Shown in pieces: positions 52,889-60,804 of a stretch of 64,000 nucleotides of DNA; position 1 is the first letter of the stretch, and the number at the start of each line of letters is the position of its first letter. The notes beneath the pieces are model-generated. The model did not search any database. It saw only the letters and a list, made by a program, of their open reading frames with translations, and was not told the DNA's origin. The DNA lies in assembly GCA_034180045.1 (NCBI GenBank), contig JAXFOY010000024.1:25456-89455 (forward strand). Reading direction: 5' to 3'. Both the position numbers and the translations under genes were made by a program. Source of the stretch: Eubacterium_B sp034180045. Lineage in GTDB: Bacteria; Bacillota; Clostridia; Peptostreptococcales; Anaerovoracaceae.

Positions 52889-54988
52889 TTGAAAATAATC
52901 AAGGGAAAGAGATTAGGGAAGTTAGTAGTTGTTATGGTGCTTATGCTGTTTTTAATACCGCAATTTGCACATCCGCTTATTTCAAATGCGGAAACCGAGG
53001 TGACAAGGCAAAGCTCTGAGAACGAGTATTTTATATCTACTAATAACGGGGCATGGATTGGACATATGGCACACGACTTTGTTAACAGCAAGAATGAAGT
53101 TATATATTGCGTACAACCTTCACGAGTATCAAAGGAGTCGCCAAAACTGGTGGAGGATGCACTTAAATATCTGCCGCAAAATCTAATTACATACATCGCT
53201 TTGGGTCTTGAAAGTATCAAATCGTCTAATATCGATGCGTATACAAAGGCTGCCTTATCACAAGCCTGGGTGTGGATGAATGTGAATGGACAACCTGCAT
53301 GCTTTACCGATACGCGCGTAGACGAAATGTATTCTATGCGCGGCGCTGACAGGAGTGTACAACATCAAGTACTGGAAAATGCAAAGGCCTTTGCAAATCA
53401 AAACGGTGGTAAATATTTAGGAAAAGCTACATACTACGGGGGAACCGATGCGGAGCAATCTCAGATTCTGTTTGTCTTGGAAAAGCTTGACGGTTCTGTG
53501 AAAGTAAATAAAAAAACAGTAGCTAAGAGCGAATTGTTCAGCTTATGTCCAAAGATATATAGTCTCGCCGGTGCGAGCTACCATATAATAGACAATGCGG
53601 GGAAAAAAGTCCTTGAACTTGTAACGGATTCAGAGGGAAATACGGAAACGGCTAAGCTTGCGCCGGGGAAGTATACGGCCAAAGAGGTTAAGGCGCCGGA
53701 ACATATGGCATTAGATGAAAAAGAGTATTTGTTCGAAGTAAAGCCGGGCGAGGTATATACGGTTGAGTCAAAAGATGAGCCTTTGGCGGCATATGTAGAT
53801 ATATTAATAAGAAAAACAGCATCAAGTGATAATCAAAATAAAACGCTTTCGTTGGCAGGTGCTGAATTTTCTGTTGAATATTTTTCTACATTAGATGAGA
53901 AAAATCTCACTATTTGTGATAGAAAATGGTCGTTTAGAACCGACAAAGACGGTATTGTCAGGTTATCGAAAGAGTATCTTTTAGAGGGAAGTGACGCACT
54001 TTTTTCTGATGATAATGGCAAACCTTTGCTTCCGATTGGCGTATATAGAATCAGCGAAACAAAAGCACCTAAGGGATTTTTTATCAATGAGAAGGTGGAA
54101 ACGGTCAAACTTAAAGCTACTAAAGGTGATGACGGAAAGCCGAGTGTGAGCAAATATATAGCACCTGTATTTGTTGAAACGGAAAAGCATATCAGAATAC
54201 GAGTAACAAAGTTTGCTCAAGAATACAAAAAAGATGGCAGCAATGAAACGGCTGTAGGAGCACATGATTCAAAGATGCCTAAATTTCTTGCCGGCGCCGA
54301 ATTTTCGCTTACAAGAATAGATGAAGATGGCAAACGCTTTAACATGGAGAAGCACATGCGAACTGACAAAAACGGAGTTGCTGAGATGGGAGGCTTGCTT
54401 CCTGGGGTATACGAAATAAGAGAAGTAAAGGCGCCTGACGGGTATGCTCTTTGTAATGATGTAGTTCGCATTAAAGCCGGAGCGAATGACGGTGATAAAC
54501 TGGTGGGAGCTGAAGAAAATGCGGAAGTGAATTCGTTCGATAATAATAAAAAGGTTAAAGATAAGGAATTTTTATACGAATCGCAAATAGGCAATTTGCC
54601 TATTGCTGTTGAAATATCAAAGACTACAACTACAAATGGAAAAAAGCACCTGTTAAAAGGAGCAAAACTGGTATTGAAAGATCTGAATGGAAATATCGTA
54701 GATAGATGGGTAAGTGACGAAGGTGCTCATAGAATACAATGCATAAAAGAAGGAAAGTATACCGTTATAGAGGAATCCGCCCCTCAGGGATATGAGAAAC
54801 TTAAGGCGCCGGTAGAAATCGAGGTGAAAAATAAGGCAAAGATGCAGCATTTTGAAGTCAGCAATTCCAAAATTCCGGATAAACCGAATACAGGAGACGG
54901 TAATCACATATATTTATACATAGGGATATTTTTTATTGCGGGAACTCTAATTTCAGCTGTTAGATTCGTATATAAGCCGGTCAGATAG
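52889..54988 (+). CDS. Sortase-anchored surface protein with thioester domain and four SpaA-like domains
   Basis: A 699-residue adhesin or pilin-like protein. A signal peptide (about 1-35) leads to a thioester domain with Cys74 (IYCVQPS) and Gln125 (LSQAWVW), the pair that forms an internal thioester able to bond covalently to host targets. Four SpaA/Cna-B-type domains follow, each ending in a Glu-containing motif: KEVKAPEH, SETKAPKG, REVKAPDG and IEESAPQG. The C terminus has a sorting signal KPNTGDG (about 665-671), a hydrophobic helix and a basic tail; lysine replaces the leucine of LPxTG. Start TTG at 52889 is set by AAAGGAGGT; a longer in-frame start runs through the terminator. No sortase gene is in the window. 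Confidence 0.88.
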   Translation: MKIIKGKRLGKLVVVMVLMLFLIPQFAHPLISNAETEVTRQSSENEYFISTNNGAWIGHMAHDFVNSKNEVIYCVQPSRVSKESPKLVEDALKYLPQNLITYIALGLESIKSSNIDAYTKAALSQAWVWMNVNGQPACFTDTRVDEMYSMRGADRSVQHQVLENAKAFANQNGGKYLGKATYYGGTDAEQSQILFVLEKLDGSVKVNKKTVAKSELFSLCPKIYSLAGASYHIIDNAGKKVLELVTDSEGNTETAKLAPGKYTAKEVKAPEHMALDEKEYLFEVKPGEVYTVESKDEPLAAYVDILIRKTASSDNQNKTLSLAGAEFSVEYFSTLDEKNLTICDRKWSFRTDKDGIVRLSKEYLLEGSDALFSDDNGKPLLPIGVYRISETKAPKGFFINEKVETVKLKATKGDDGKPSVSKYIAPVFVETEKHIRIRVTKFAQEYKKDGSNETAVGAHDSKMPKFLAGAEFSLTRIDEDGKRFNMEKHMRTDKNGVAEMGGLLPGVYEIREVKAPDGYALCNDVVRIKAGANDGDKLVGAEENAEVNSFDNNKKVKDKEFLYESQIGNLPIAVEISKTTTTNGKKHLLKGAKLVLKDLNGNIVDRWVSDEGAHRIQCIKEGKYTVIEESAPQGYEKLKAPVEIEVKNKAKMQHFEVSNSKIPDKPNTGDGNHIYLYIGIFFIAGTLISAVRFVYKPVR

Positions 54989-55014
54989 TTTTTTGCCGGA
55001 TTTTCTTTGAGTGC

Positions 55015-55043
55015 TTGCATTATCTTTGATACTGAGATATAAT
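55015..55043 (+). promoter_or_regulatory. Promoter of rplM-rpsI
   Basis: TTGCAT (55015-55020), 17 bases and a perfect TATAAT (55038-55043). Confidence 0.75.
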
Positions 55044-55061
55044 ATTTGTGCTTGTGTTCAA

Positions 55062-55200
55062 AACACTAGTGGGCAGGATGGTTATCGTCCGTTACCCACA
55101 AGCTAAAGTTATTTTAGTTATGCCGAACAACTTGCATGGCAAGCTAGTAGGCACAGCCGAAACAGATTTGCAAATTGTGAATCCCAGTAGGTGGAAAAGG
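55062..55200 (+). promoter_or_regulatory. Structured rplM leader (candidate L13 autoregulatory leader)
   Basis: The 5' leader holds a stem of GTGGG with CCCAC (about 55069-55100) enclosing GGA/TCC pairing, then a second foldable stretch with GCCG and TTGC/GCAA elements (55120-55165). Firmicutes rplM genes often carry an L13-binding leader; I infer that here from position and folding, not from a checked consensus. Confidence 0.45.
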
Positions 55201-55208
55201 AGAATGTA

Positions 55209-55637
55209 ATGAAATCGTACATTGCTAAACCGGCAGAAGTAGAACGCAAATGGTTCGTTGTGGATGCCGAAGGCAAGACCCTTGGTAGATTGGCATCTGA
55301 GGTTGCCATGGTACTGAGAGGCAAGAGAAAGCCAACTTACACACCTCATGTTGACTGCGGTGACTATGTTATTGTAATCAATGCTGAGAAAGTAGAAGTT
55401 ACAGGCAAGAAGAGAAAAGAAAAAATCTACAAGAGACATACCGGATATCCGGGTGGACTTCGTGAGGTTACTTTCGAAAAACTACAGGAAAAGAAGCCTG
55501 AGGAAATCATCAGACATGCTGTCAAGGGCATGTTGCCTGATGGAAGACTTGGCAGACAGATGTTCAAGAAACTAAAAGTTTACGCAGGTTCACAGCACGA
55601 CCATGTGGCTCAGAAACCTGAAGAACTGAATTTTTAA
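55209..55637 (+). CDS. rplM: 50S ribosomal protein L13
   Basis: A 142-residue protein, exactly the usual L13 length, with WFVVDAEGKTLGRLASEVA, YTPHVDCGDYVIVINAEK and the C-terminal RLGRQMFKKLKVYAG. I start at the ATG at 55209 after AAAAGGAGAATGTA; a GTG at 55191 would add six residues. rpsI follows after 19 bases, the conserved rplM-rpsI pair. Confidence 0.98.
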   Translation: MKSYIAKPAEVERKWFVVDAEGKTLGRLASEVAMVLRGKRKPTYTPHVDCGDYVIVINAEKVEVTGKKRKEKIYKRHTGYPGGLREVTFEKLQEKKPEEIIRHAVKGMLPDGRLGRQMFKKLKVYAGSQHDHVAQKPEELNF

Positions 55638-55656
55638 GGGAAGGGAGGAATAGACA

Positions 55657-56052
55657 ATGGCAAAAATGCAGTACCTGGGAACAGGTAGAAGAAAAGCTTC
55701 AGTAGCTAGAGTTAGATTGATTCCCGGAACCGGAAAAATAACAATCAATAAGAGACCGTTAGATGAATTCTTCGGAATGGATATGGTTAAGAGAGAAATC
55801 GAAAGACCGTTTTCAGTGGCAGGATGCGAAGGCAAATATGATGTAATCGCAACAGTAAGAGGTGGCGGTTTCACAGGACAGGCAGGCGCTCTCAGACACG
55901 GTATTTCAAGAGCTCTTTGTCAAGCGGACAAAGAGGCTTATAGACCGGCACTTAAAGCAGCCGGCTTCCTGACAAGAGATCCTAGAATGAAGGAAAGAAA
56001 GAAGTACGGTCTCAAGGCAGCACGTCGTGCACCTCAGTTCAGCAAGAGATAA
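55657..56052 (+). CDS. rpsI: 30S ribosomal protein S9
   Basis: A 131-residue S9 with YLGTGRRKASVARVRL, TINKRPLDEFF, GGGFTGQAGALRHGISRAL and the conserved C-terminal tail RAPQFSKR, which reaches the ribosomal P-site tRNA. AAGGGAGG precedes the ATG. The complete 3' end and its own terminator are intact; the mobile element starts just beyond. Confidence 0.98.
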   Translation: MAKMQYLGTGRRKASVARVRLIPGTGKITINKRPLDEFFGMDMVKREIERPFSVAGCEGKYDVIATVRGGGFTGQAGALRHGISRALCQADKEAYRPALKAAGFLTRDPRMKERKKYGLKAARRAPQFSKR

Positions 56053-56083
56053 TCTGCTGTTCAAACCGTATCAAAATGGTTCA

Positions 56084-56117
56084 AAAACCCCGGAAAATCA
56101 AGGTTTTCCGGGGTTTT
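56084..56117 (+). terminator. Terminator of rplM-rpsI
   Basis: AAAACCCCGGAAAA pairs perfectly with TTTTCCGGGGTTTT, loop TCAAGG. The T run is part of the stem. This is the last feature that clearly belongs to the ordinary chromosome. Confidence 0.88.
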
Positions 56118-56141
56118 ACTGTATCTAAACGGGCTGATATG

Positions 56142-56156
56142 GTTTGACCAAATTTG
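56142..56156 (+). repeat. Direct repeat A, copy 1 (GTTTGACCAAATTTG)
   Basis: A 15-base sequence repeated at 56329-56343 with one difference. This copy lies in a near-palindrome centred on CCAAATTTGG, which suits the core site of a tyrosine recombinase. Confidence 0.6.
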
Positions 56157-56185
56157 GCAAATCAAGAGCCGTTTTCACCCAATTT

Positions 56186-56210
56186 TTAGTGGTTAAATAT
56201 AGGACAACCG
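56186..56210 (+). repeat. Direct repeat B, copy 1
   Basis: Begins TTAGTGGTTAAAT and ends AGGACAACCG; 25 bases, repeated 50 bases downstream. Confidence 0.75.
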
Positions 56211-56235
56211 GCAAAAATGGGGGTAAAAAAAGGGG

Positions 56236-56261
56236 TTAGTGGTTAAATTATAGGACAACCG
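56236..56261 (+). repeat. Direct repeat B, copy 2
   Basis: The same 25-base sequence with one extra T in the middle. The 50-base period between copies is close to five helical turns, which would place bound proteins on the same DNA face. Confidence 0.75.
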
Positions 56262-56328
56262 AGAGCCGATTTTGGGGGTGTTTTTCGTCCCTCCTTTCCC
56301 TCGTTTTGGGCTGTGGCAGTTTGACATA

Positions 56329-56343
56329 GTTTGACCTAATTTG
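56329..56343 (+). repeat. Direct repeat A, copy 2 (GTTTGACCTAATTTG)
   Basis: Matches copy 1 at 14 of 15 positions. A further TTTGACATAG lies directly upstream. Confidence 0.55.
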
Positions 56344-56518
56344 AATAATTGAATATGAATTTGATATAGCACTCAGTATAAAATGACTGGGTGCTTTTTT
56401 CATTTCAGGAACTCGTATTCCGGCGATAGAAAGAGCCGTCACTTCACTTTTTATTTTGGAGTGGCGGCTTTTTCTATTTCCAGAAGCAACAGCAACAATT
56501 AGAAATGAGGTGAAGTCA

Positions 56519-57340
56519 ATGAACACGCAAATCATTGCCATTGCCAACCAGAAGGGCGGCGTTGGCAAAACCACTACCTGTGCCAATCTTGGAATCGGTT
56601 TGGCGCAGGCTGGAAAGAAAGTCCTGCTGATCGACGGAGACCCGCAAGGTAGCCTGACGATCAGCCTGGGCAATCCTCAGCCGGACAAGCTGCCCTTTAC
56701 GCTGTCGGACGCTATGGGGCGTATCTTGATGGATGAGCCGCTTCGTCCCGGCGAGGGTATCCTGCACCACCCAGAGGGTGTAGACCTGATGCCTGCGGAC
56801 ATCCAGTTATCCGGTATGGAGGTATCCCTGGTAAATGCCATGAGCCGTGAGACTATCTTGCGGCAATATCTGGACACGCTGAAGGGGCAATACTCCCATA
56901 TTCTCATCGACTGCCAGCCCTCCCTGGGGATGCTCACAGTCAATGCGCTGGCCGCTGCGAACAGGATCATAATTCCCGTTCAGGCGGAGTATCTGTCCGC
57001 CAAAGGGCTGGAACAGCTGCTCTCCACGGTAAACAAGGTAAAGCGGCAGATCAACCCCAAGCTCCAGATAGACGGTATCCTGCTGACGATGGTTGACAGC
57101 CGAACCAACTTTGCCAAAGAGATCTCCGCACTTTTGCGAGAGACCTATGGCAGCAAGATCAAAGTATTCGGCACAGAGATTCCCCATTCTGTCCGGGCAA
57201 AGGAAATCAGCGCAGAGGGAAAAAGCATTTTTGCCCATGACCCCGGCGGCAAGGTGGCAGAGGGCTACAAAAATCTGACGAAGGAGGTGTTGAAACTTGA
57301 AAAGCAGCGCGAAAAAAATAGAGCTGGCCTCGGTAGATGA
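56519..57340 (+). CDS. parA: ParA family partition/maintenance ATPase
   Basis: A 273-residue ParA/Soj-type ATPase that probably helps the element to be maintained while excised. The deviant Walker A KGGVGKTTT lies near the N terminus (about 12-20), DGDPQGSLT follows, and the Walker B-like ILIDCQPSLGML is near 125. I start at the ATG at 56519, preceded by GAGGTGA; a longer frame starting at 56456 would run through non-coding leader. The parB gene overlaps its 3' end by 44 bases. Confidence 0.93.
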   Translation: MNTQIIAIANQKGGVGKTTTCANLGIGLAQAGKKVLLIDGDPQGSLTISLGNPQPDKLPFTLSDAMGRILMDEPLRPGEGILHHPEGVDLMPADIQLSGMEVSLVNAMSRETILRQYLDTLKGQYSHILIDCQPSLGMLTVNALAAANRIIIPVQAEYLSAKGLEQLLSTVNKVKRQINPKLQIDGILLTMVDSRTNFAKEISALLRETYGSKIKVFGTEIPHSVRAKEISAEGKSIFAHDPGGKVAEGYKNLTKEVLKLEKQREKNRAGLGR

Positions 57341-58223
57341 TCTGTTCTCCACCGAAGAAGGCCGCCAGGATGCAAAGCTGGAAAAGATTCAGGAAATTCC
57401 GTTGTCTGAACTGCATCCGTTCAAGAACCACCCATTCAAAGTCAAGGATGACGAAGCAATGATGGAGACCGCTGACAGTATCAAGCAGTATGGCGTTCTG
57501 GTTCCGGCCATTGCCCGACCGGACCCGGAGGGTGGCTATGAGCTGGTAGCCGGACACAGGCGGCACAGAGCCAGTGAGCTGGCAGAAAAGGAGACTATGC
57601 CGGTCATTGTTCGGGATTTGGATGATGATGCCGCCACGATTATTATGGTTGACAGCAACTTGCAGCGAGAAAGCCTTCTTCCAAGCGAAAGAGCATTTGC
57701 TTATAAAATGAAGCTAGATGCCATTAAGCACCAAGGAGCCAGGACGGATTTAACTTCGGCCCAAGTTGGGCCGAAGTTGACTGCGGCAGAAAAAATCGCG
57801 GAGAACAGTCCAGATAGCAAATCACAGATTAAGAGATTTATCCGTCTGACAGAGCTGATTCCTGAATTGATGGATATGGTGGATGAAAAGAAGATCGCCC
57901 TGAACCCTGCCTATGAGCTGTCCTTTCTTAAAAAAGAGGAACAGGTAGACCTGCTGGACGCGATGGACAGCGAACAGGCTACCCCTTCCCTTTCCCAAGC
58001 CCAGCGGCTCAAGAAATACAGTCAGGAGGGGCATCTGACCCTCGATATGATGCGCGTCATCATGGGTGAGGAAAAGAAAAGCGATCTGGATCGAGTGACA
58101 TTTACCTCTGACACCTTGCGGAAGTATTTCCCCAAAAGCTATACGCCCCAGCGGATGCAGGAAACCATCATCAAGCTACTGGAGGCATGGCAGAAAAAGC
58201 GTCAGAGAGACCAGGAACGATGA
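57297..58223 (+). CDS. parB: ParB/Spo0J family DNA-binding partition protein
   Basis: A 308-residue ParB-like protein. The N-terminal CTP-binding/ParB domain shows PFKNHPFKV, QYGVLVPAIARP and GHRRHRASELA (GHRRxRA motif). A central HTH region (about 150-200) and a charged C terminus follow. It begins with TTG at 57297, set by AAGGAGGTG about 7 bases upstream, inside the parA 3' end. ParA and ParB form the element's partition-like module. Confidence 0.92.
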   Translation: MKSSAKKIELASVDDLFSTEEGRQDAKLEKIQEIPLSELHPFKNHPFKVKDDEAMMETADSIKQYGVLVPAIARPDPEGGYELVAGHRRHRASELAEKETMPVIVRDLDDDAATIIMVDSNLQRESLLPSERAFAYKMKLDAIKHQGARTDLTSAQVGPKLTAAEKIAENSPDSKSQIKRFIRLTELIPELMDMVDEKKIALNPAYELSFLKKEEQVDLLDAMDSEQATPSLSQAQRLKKYSQEGHLTLDMMRVIMGEEKKSDLDRVTFTSDTLRKYFPKSYTPQRMQETIIKLLEAWQKKRQRDQER

Positions 58224-58235
58224 AAGGAGCCGCCT

Positions 58236-58511
58236 ATGAGGGATATTTCAGCCCGTGAGCTGAAAGGACACAACATTCTCGCCGTAGGGAGGTTTTGGGA
58301 TAATACCCGCTGGATGATCGAGTTTTCCGTCCTGCGTCCCAGCACTGCTTACGGCAGCCCCGGAGATGAAATGCGGTTGTTTTTGACTGAGGACGGGTAT
58401 CAGGCCGCCCTGCAAAGCCAGCAGCGCCGGGAGATCAAGATCAAGCGTTACGCTCGTGTGATTGAGGGACATATCCTCGATTTCAAACCGGGAAAACGCC
58501 GCCGCTCATAA
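58236..58511 (+). CDS. Small element protein, paralog of the 60.5 kb protein
   Basis: A 91-residue protein without a recognised motif. It aligns with the protein at 60481-60792: NTRWMIEFSVL against NTRHMIIFDVL, then MRLFLTEDGYQAAL against TRLFLSDIGYEKAL, and a common basic IKI stretch. Such small proteins are common in this ICE family and have no known function. AAAGGAG precedes the ATG, 12 bases after parB. Confidence 0.7.
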   Translation: MRDISARELKGHNILAVGRFWDNTRWMIEFSVLRPSTAYGSPGDEMRLFLTEDGYQAALQSQQRREIKIKRYARVIEGHILDFKPGKRRRS

Positions 58512-58534
58512 ACCCATACAACGAAAGGAAAGGA

Positions 58535-58726
58535 ATGACTATGTGTACGGTAAAGGAAATTCAAGAAGCAATCCGGGAAGATTGCAAATCTCAGCATGAC
58601 ATGGATTCAACGGATATTGACCGCGTGATGCAAACACTTCCTTTCGCCCAGGAGGAGCCATTTACAGAGGCGCGTCCCCAAAAGCCGCTGTTTTGGTTCT
58701 ATGCAAGAAAATTTGAAAAGCGTTGA
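58535..58726 (+). CDS. Small hypothetical element protein
   Basis: A 63-residue acidic protein (CTVKEIQEAIREDCK) with a C-terminal aromatic-basic segment. No motif is recognised. A CGAAAGGAAAGGA site before the ATG supports translation; the in-frame ATG at 58541 is an alternative. It lies in line with neighbouring element genes. Confidence 0.55.
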   Translation: MTMCTVKEIQEAIREDCKSQHDMDSTDIDRVMQTLPFAQEEPFTEARPQKPLFWFYARKFEKR

Positions 58727-58792
58727 ACACCGCAATTCTTTGAAATGAGGATTGCGGTTTTTTGTACCCAAAATTCGGAAGGAGTGAGGTCG

Positions 58793-59677
58793 ATGGCCGT
58801 TTTTCGCATTGAACGGACCCGTGATTATACCGTGATGAGCAATCATCATTTACGAAATGCAAACCTGTCGTTAAAAGCCAAGGGGCTGCTTTCCATGATG
58901 CTGTCGCTGCCGGAGGATTGGAATTACACCACCCGTGGCCTTGCAAAGATCTGTAAGGAGGGCGTGGATGCCATAGGTGCTGCCCTGCGTGAACTGGAAG
59001 GAGCCGGATATATCGTGCGCCATCAGAGACGCGATAAAAGTGGGCGGATCACAGATACCGAGTATGTCATCTATGAACAGCCCCAGCCAGATATGTCCCA
59101 GCCGGATACGGCTTCACCAGATACGGAAAACCCGGATATGGTAAAACCGGATATGGTAAAACCGGATACGGAAAAGCCCGCAGAATTAAATATAGAGAAA
59201 TCAAATACAGAAAAATCAATTACTTATGGATCAAGTACCGATTCCATTCCCTTCCGGGAAACAGCGGCGGCAAGACCGCCGGAACGGAAAGGAAGGGATG
59301 CGATGTCTGTCACAGAGATAGAAAATTATCGGGAGTTGATTTTGGAGAATATCGAGTATGACTGCTTGAAGCAGCGTTATCCTCTCTACCTGGATGACCT
59401 GAATGAGATCGTAGAGCTGTTGGTTGAAACGGTCTGTGCCAAACGAAAGACTACCCGGATCTCTGGGGCAGACTTCCCTCACGAGATCGTGCGTTCCCGT
59501 TTTTTGAAACTGGACAGCTCCCACATCGAGTTTGTCATGGACTGTCTGCAAAAGAATACCACCCAGGTACGCAACATGAAGCAGTACCTGCTTGCAGTGC
59601 TGTTCAATGCGCCTACCACCATGAACAATCACTTCACTTCATTGGTCAACCACGATATGCACGCAGGCGGCTGGTAA
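58793..59677 (+). CDS. Replication-type helix-turn-helix protein (replisome-organiser-like)
   Basis: A 294-residue protein. The N-terminal winged-helix-like region (about 1-95) has NANLSLKAKGLLSMMLSLPEDWNYTTRGLAKI and GVDAIGAALRELEGAGYI, as in phage replisome organisers and RepA-type ICE initiators. Residues about 97-130 are a low-complexity linker in which PD recurs every few residues. The C-terminal domain (about 165-294) is of the type found in related ICE proteins. I start at the ATG at 58793 after GGAAGGAGTGAGG; a start at 58745 lacks a site. It may drive replication of the excised circle. Confidence 0.75.
   Translation: MAVFRIERTRDYTVMSNHHLRNANLSLKAKGLLSMMLSLPEDWNYTTRGLAKICKEGVDAIGAALRELEGAGYIVRHQRRDKSGRITDTEYVIYEQPQPDMSQPDTASPDTENPDMVKPDMVKPDTEKPAELNIEKSNTEKSITYGSSTDSIPFRETAAARPPERKGRDAMSVTEIENYRELILENIEYDCLKQRYPLYLDDLNEIVELLVETVCAKRKTTRISGADFPHEIVRSRFLKLDSSHIEFVMDCLQKNTTQVRNMKQYLLAVLFNAPTTMNNHFTSLVNHDMHAGGW
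59098..59178 (+). repeat. Short tandem repeats coding for a PD-rich linker
   Basis: Near-identical units built around CCGGATATGGTAAAA and CCGGATACGG recur in the replication-type gene and encode repeated PDM/PDT triplets. They look like slippage-prone in-frame repeats, so linker length may vary among copies of the element. Confidence 0.6.
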
Positions 59678-59711
59678 AGGCCGCCTTTTATCATGCCAAA
59701 GGAGGCACGAC

Positions 59712-60458
59712 ATGAACCAGATGGAAATTTTCAAAAACCCGGAGTTTGGCAGTATCCGGGTCATCGAAGAAAACGGCAAATACCTGTTCTGCGGAACGGA
59801 TGTGGCTGGCGCTTTGGGGTACAGCAATCCCCGCGATGCAATTATCCGCCATTGTAGGTATGTCGTGAAACGCGACGCACCTCACCCACAAAGCCCTGAC
59901 CGCAAAATCAGTATGACTTTTATCCCCGAAGGAGATTTGTACCGCCTAATCGTTCACAGCAAATTGCCATCGGCAGAACGGTTTGAACGGTGGGTGTTCG
60001 ATGAGGTCCTGCCTACCATTCGTAAGCACGGGGCCTATCTCACAAAAGAGAAGCTGTGGGAGGTAGCTACTTCCCCGGAGGCTCTGATGAAGCTCTGCTC
60101 AGACTTGTTGGCTGAGCGTGAAGCGAATATTTCTCTGCGTAAGGAAAATGCACAGCTGGAGGGCAAAGCCGCTTTCTATGACCTGTTCATCGACTTAAAA
60201 CACAGCACCAATCTCAGGACTACCGCCAAAGAGTTGGATGTTCCGGAGCGCCGGTTTGTCCGGTTTCTGATAGAACGGCGGTTTGTGTACCGCACGGCAT
60301 CCGGCAATGTGCTGCCTTATGCCAATGTGAAAAATGCGGGGCTGTTTTGCGTCAAAGACTACTGCAATCACGGTCATACCGGTTCTTACACGCTGGTTAC
60401 GCCCCAGGGCAAGCTCTACTTTGCCCAGCTGCGGGAGATGATCTTGCTGGTCTCATAA
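59712..60458 (+). CDS. Phage-type antirepressor (BRO-N plus KilA-C/ANT domain)
   Basis: A 248-residue protein. The N-terminal BRO domain (about 1-115) shows VIEENGKYLFCGTDVAGALGYSNPRDAI, PEGDLYRLIVHSKL and FERWVFDEVLPTIRKHGAYL. The C-terminal KilA-C/ANT domain (about 140-248) has TAKELDVPERRFVRFLIERRFVYR. Antirepressors turn on prophage or element genes by disabling a repressor, which suggests that the element's mobility is switchable. AAAGGAGGCACGAC precedes the ATG. Confidence 0.9.
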   Translation: MNQMEIFKNPEFGSIRVIEENGKYLFCGTDVAGALGYSNPRDAIIRHCRYVVKRDAPHPQSPDRKISMTFIPEGDLYRLIVHSKLPSAERFERWVFDEVLPTIRKHGAYLTKEKLWEVATSPEALMKLCSDLLAEREANISLRKENAQLEGKAAFYDLFIDLKHSTNLRTTAKELDVPERRFVRFLIERRFVYRTASGNVLPYANVKNAGLFCVKDYCNHGHTGSYTLVTPQGKLYFAQLREMILLVS

Positions 60459-60480
60459 GAACGGAAAGGAAGTGGGTTTT

Positions 60481-60792
60481 ATGCAGGAAAGCAAAACAAT
60501 CGGTCAGCTGATGGAGGAAATGCGCCAGAAAGCCGGGGCGCAGAACTACCACGGCCATGACTACATGGATCTCCAGCGATTTGCGGAGAACACACGGCAC
60601 ATGATTATTTTTGATGTGCTGACGCATGATTCCCCGGTGGGCTGGAAAGGAGAACGGACCCGCCTGTTTTTGTCAGATATAGGCTATGAAAAAGCTCTGG
60701 ACAGTCAGGCAAAGGGGCAGATCAAGATTCTCAGCCATGCAAAGGTCAGAAATGGAGATTTGTTTTATGACCACAAAGAACAGATACGATAG
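60481..60792 (+). CDS. Small element protein, paralog of the 58.2 kb protein
   Basis: A 103-residue protein of unknown function, related in sequence to the one at 58236-58511 in the central region (NTRHMIIFDVL, TRLFLSDIGYEKAL). It differs by an extra N-terminal helix (QLMEEMRQKAGAQNYHGHDYMDL). I prefer the ATG at 60481 (GGAAAGGAAG 10 bases upstream) over the GTG at 60472. Confidence 0.7.
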   Translation: MQESKTIGQLMEEMRQKAGAQNYHGHDYMDLQRFAENTRHMIIFDVLTHDSPVGWKGERTRLFLSDIGYEKALDSQAKGQIKILSHAKVRNGDLFYDHKEQIR

Positions 60793-60804
60793 GAGGAATC
60801 TGAT

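Larger units (their letters stand above)
56118..56518. other. Repeat-rich element junction
   Basis: No gene is seen in this 400-base stretch. It holds two pairs of direct repeats (see the repeat entries), a perfect 10-bp palindrome CCAAATTTGG (56148-56157), G- and T-rich tracts, and an imperfect hairpin (AAAAAGCCGCCACTCC region, about 56435-56475) before parA. The repeats fit recombinase sites or arms at an element end. Confidence 0.5.

Noticed and set aside
59098..59178. CRISPR-like repeat array
   Set aside because: The repeats are short, contiguous and in frame within a gene, without spacers.
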